Part shown: positions 63,631-64,000 of the stretch, piece by piece | Layout of the letters: every line of letters begins with the position of its first letter | How positions within the stretch are numbered: position 1 is the stretch's first letter | Source: an uncultured Leptolyngbyaceae cyanobacterium | GTDB lineage: Bacteria > Cyanobacteriota > Cyanobacteriia > Leptolyngbyales > Leptolyngbyaceae | Length of the DNA stretch: 64,000 nt | Assembly (NCBI GenBank): GCA_938023035.1 | Contig: CALIDI010000051.1 | Location: 1-64,000, forward strand | Direction of reading: 5' to 3' | Notes under the pieces: generated by a model | Told to the model about the DNA's origin: nothing | The model's database searches: none | Seen by the model: the letters and a program-made list of their open reading frames with translations, nothing else | Made by a program: the position numbers and the translations under genes

Positions 63631-64000
63631 GTGGATCCAGACTTACCCGTTCAAAGGATTTCGACCCCCGTTAGAAGCAATCGCGAGGCGGGGCTAGCTC
63701 CCCTATTGTTAACCGTGATTGATCTGGTGCGGCAATTAATGGAGGCTCAGGTGATCCGGCGAATGGAAGCCGAACTCCTAACCGAGGACGAGCTGGAGCG
63801 GGCGGCTGAGAGCTTGCGTAAGCTGGAAGAGCAGGTGATTCGCCTCTGTGAGATCTTTGAGATTGACCCGAAAGATTTGAACATTGACTTGGGCGAGTTT
63901 GGTACCCTGCTTCCTAAAGCGGGTGGCTATTATCCGGGTGAACCTGCGGCTACTCCAACGATTTTAGAATTGTTGGATCGACTATTGAATACGGGCGTAG
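63631..64000 (+). CDS. gvpK: Gas vesicle protein GvpK (partial, off the right edge)
   Basis: The frame is open from the stop at 63601-63603 to the edge; there is no ATG, the only early start codon being GTG at 63631, with no clear ribosome site. The product shows the GvpK pattern: LAPLLLTVIDLVRQLMEAQVIRRMEAELLTEDELERAAESLRKLEEQVIRLCEIFEIDPKDLNIDLGEFGTLLP. After YYPGEPAATP it continues with TILELLDRLLNTGV, a GvpA-like motif, with no stop before the edge. GvpK is a minor assembly factor. The insertion-sequence remnant just upstream may have removed the original start region. Confidence 0.85.
   Translation, partial: MDPDLPVQRISTPVRSNREAGLAPLLLTVIDLVRQLMEAQVIRRMEAELLTEDELERAAESLRKLEEQVIRLCEIFEIDPKDLNIDLGEFGTLLPKAGGYYPGEPAATPTILELLDRLLNTGV

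Noticed and set aside
63486-63674. 62-codon plus-strand frame before gvpK
   Set aside because: Overlaps the GvpK frame, whose sequence is clearly conserved; the other frame has no pattern.
1-64000. CRISPR arrays and rRNA genes
   Set aside because: No regularly spaced repeat units of 25-40 bp and no rRNA-like stretch were noticed by eye.

Overview
The window is chromosomal DNA from a freshwater-type, gas-vesicle-forming cyanobacterium. The evidence is the very frequent octamer GCGATCGC (HIP1), a classical nirA-nrtABCD-narB nitrate operon with an NtcA promoter, plastid-related genes (Ycf20, GUN4-type domain, a trnI-CAU-like tRNA), a class II B12-dependent ribonucleotide reductase, and a gvpA-gvpC-gvpN-gvpJ-gvpK cluster. 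Gene order is mostly that of scattered housekeeping genes, often as single transcription units separated by 200-800 bp spacers that hold dispersed repeats. No rRNA, CRISPR array or prophage was seen.

Layout. 1-541: 5' part of a TonB-like proline-rich protein running off the left edge. 976-8000: GH19 lysozyme/chitinase-like enzyme, CADD/TENA-like protein divergent from ilvE, a small secreted protein, era, and a GT39 membrane glycosyltransferase. 8300-17060: second GT39 enzyme, a GT2 enzyme, a HEAT-GUN4 protein, a double PLD-domain protein, an HtrA-type protease, peptide deformylase. 17358-22759: two translationally coupled sensor-kinase/response-regulator proteins. 23004-26363: recG plus a conserved hypothetical. 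26666-36310 (minus): nitrate assimilation operon nirA-nrtA-nrtB-nrtC-nrtD-narB, driven by an NtcA-type promoter at 36422-36463. 37086-43694: pheA, a TspO-related membrane protein, a two-gene NB-ARC-type locus whose ATPase is broken, pyrD, nrdJ. 44006-47590 (minus): rpmH-rnpA-PH-domain gene-yidC-jag-yceD. 47750-49261: cytochrome b plus twin-arginine molybdopterin oxidoreductase. 49263-56758: ycf20, several hypotheticals, an SLH/polysaccharide-export gene apparently split by a frameshift, a CNNM/CorC-type protein, a CAU tRNA, miaA. 56931-58868: gyrB. 59770-64000: gas-vesicle cluster, running off the right edge inside gvpK.

How the parts work together. The nitrate operon encodes uptake (NrtABCD), nitrate-to-nitrite (NarB) and nitrite-to-ammonium (NirA) steps; the nirA-proximal promoter has the GTA-N8-TAC box 22 nt from a TAATCT -10 box, which predicts activation under nitrogen limitation. 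The rpmH-yidC-jag group is the usual ribosome/RNase P/membrane-insertion cluster. The gas-vesicle genes encode the shell (GvpA), its outer stiffener (GvpC), an AAA+ ATPase (GvpN), and minor assembly proteins (GvpJ, GvpK).

The most interesting points are: (i) GvpC and GvpN carry a common C-terminal winged-helix-like domain after a Pro/Ala-rich linker; (ii) an insertion-sequence remnant sits between gvpJ and gvpK and gvpK lacks an ATG; (iii) a small two-gene NB-ARC locus with a duplicated Gly/Trp-rich motif in both proteins and a truncated ATPase; (iv) a dispersed repeat family in at least six spacers; (v) an apparent frameshift in the SLH/export gene; (vi) a TRF-to-TCF change in prephenate dehydratase.
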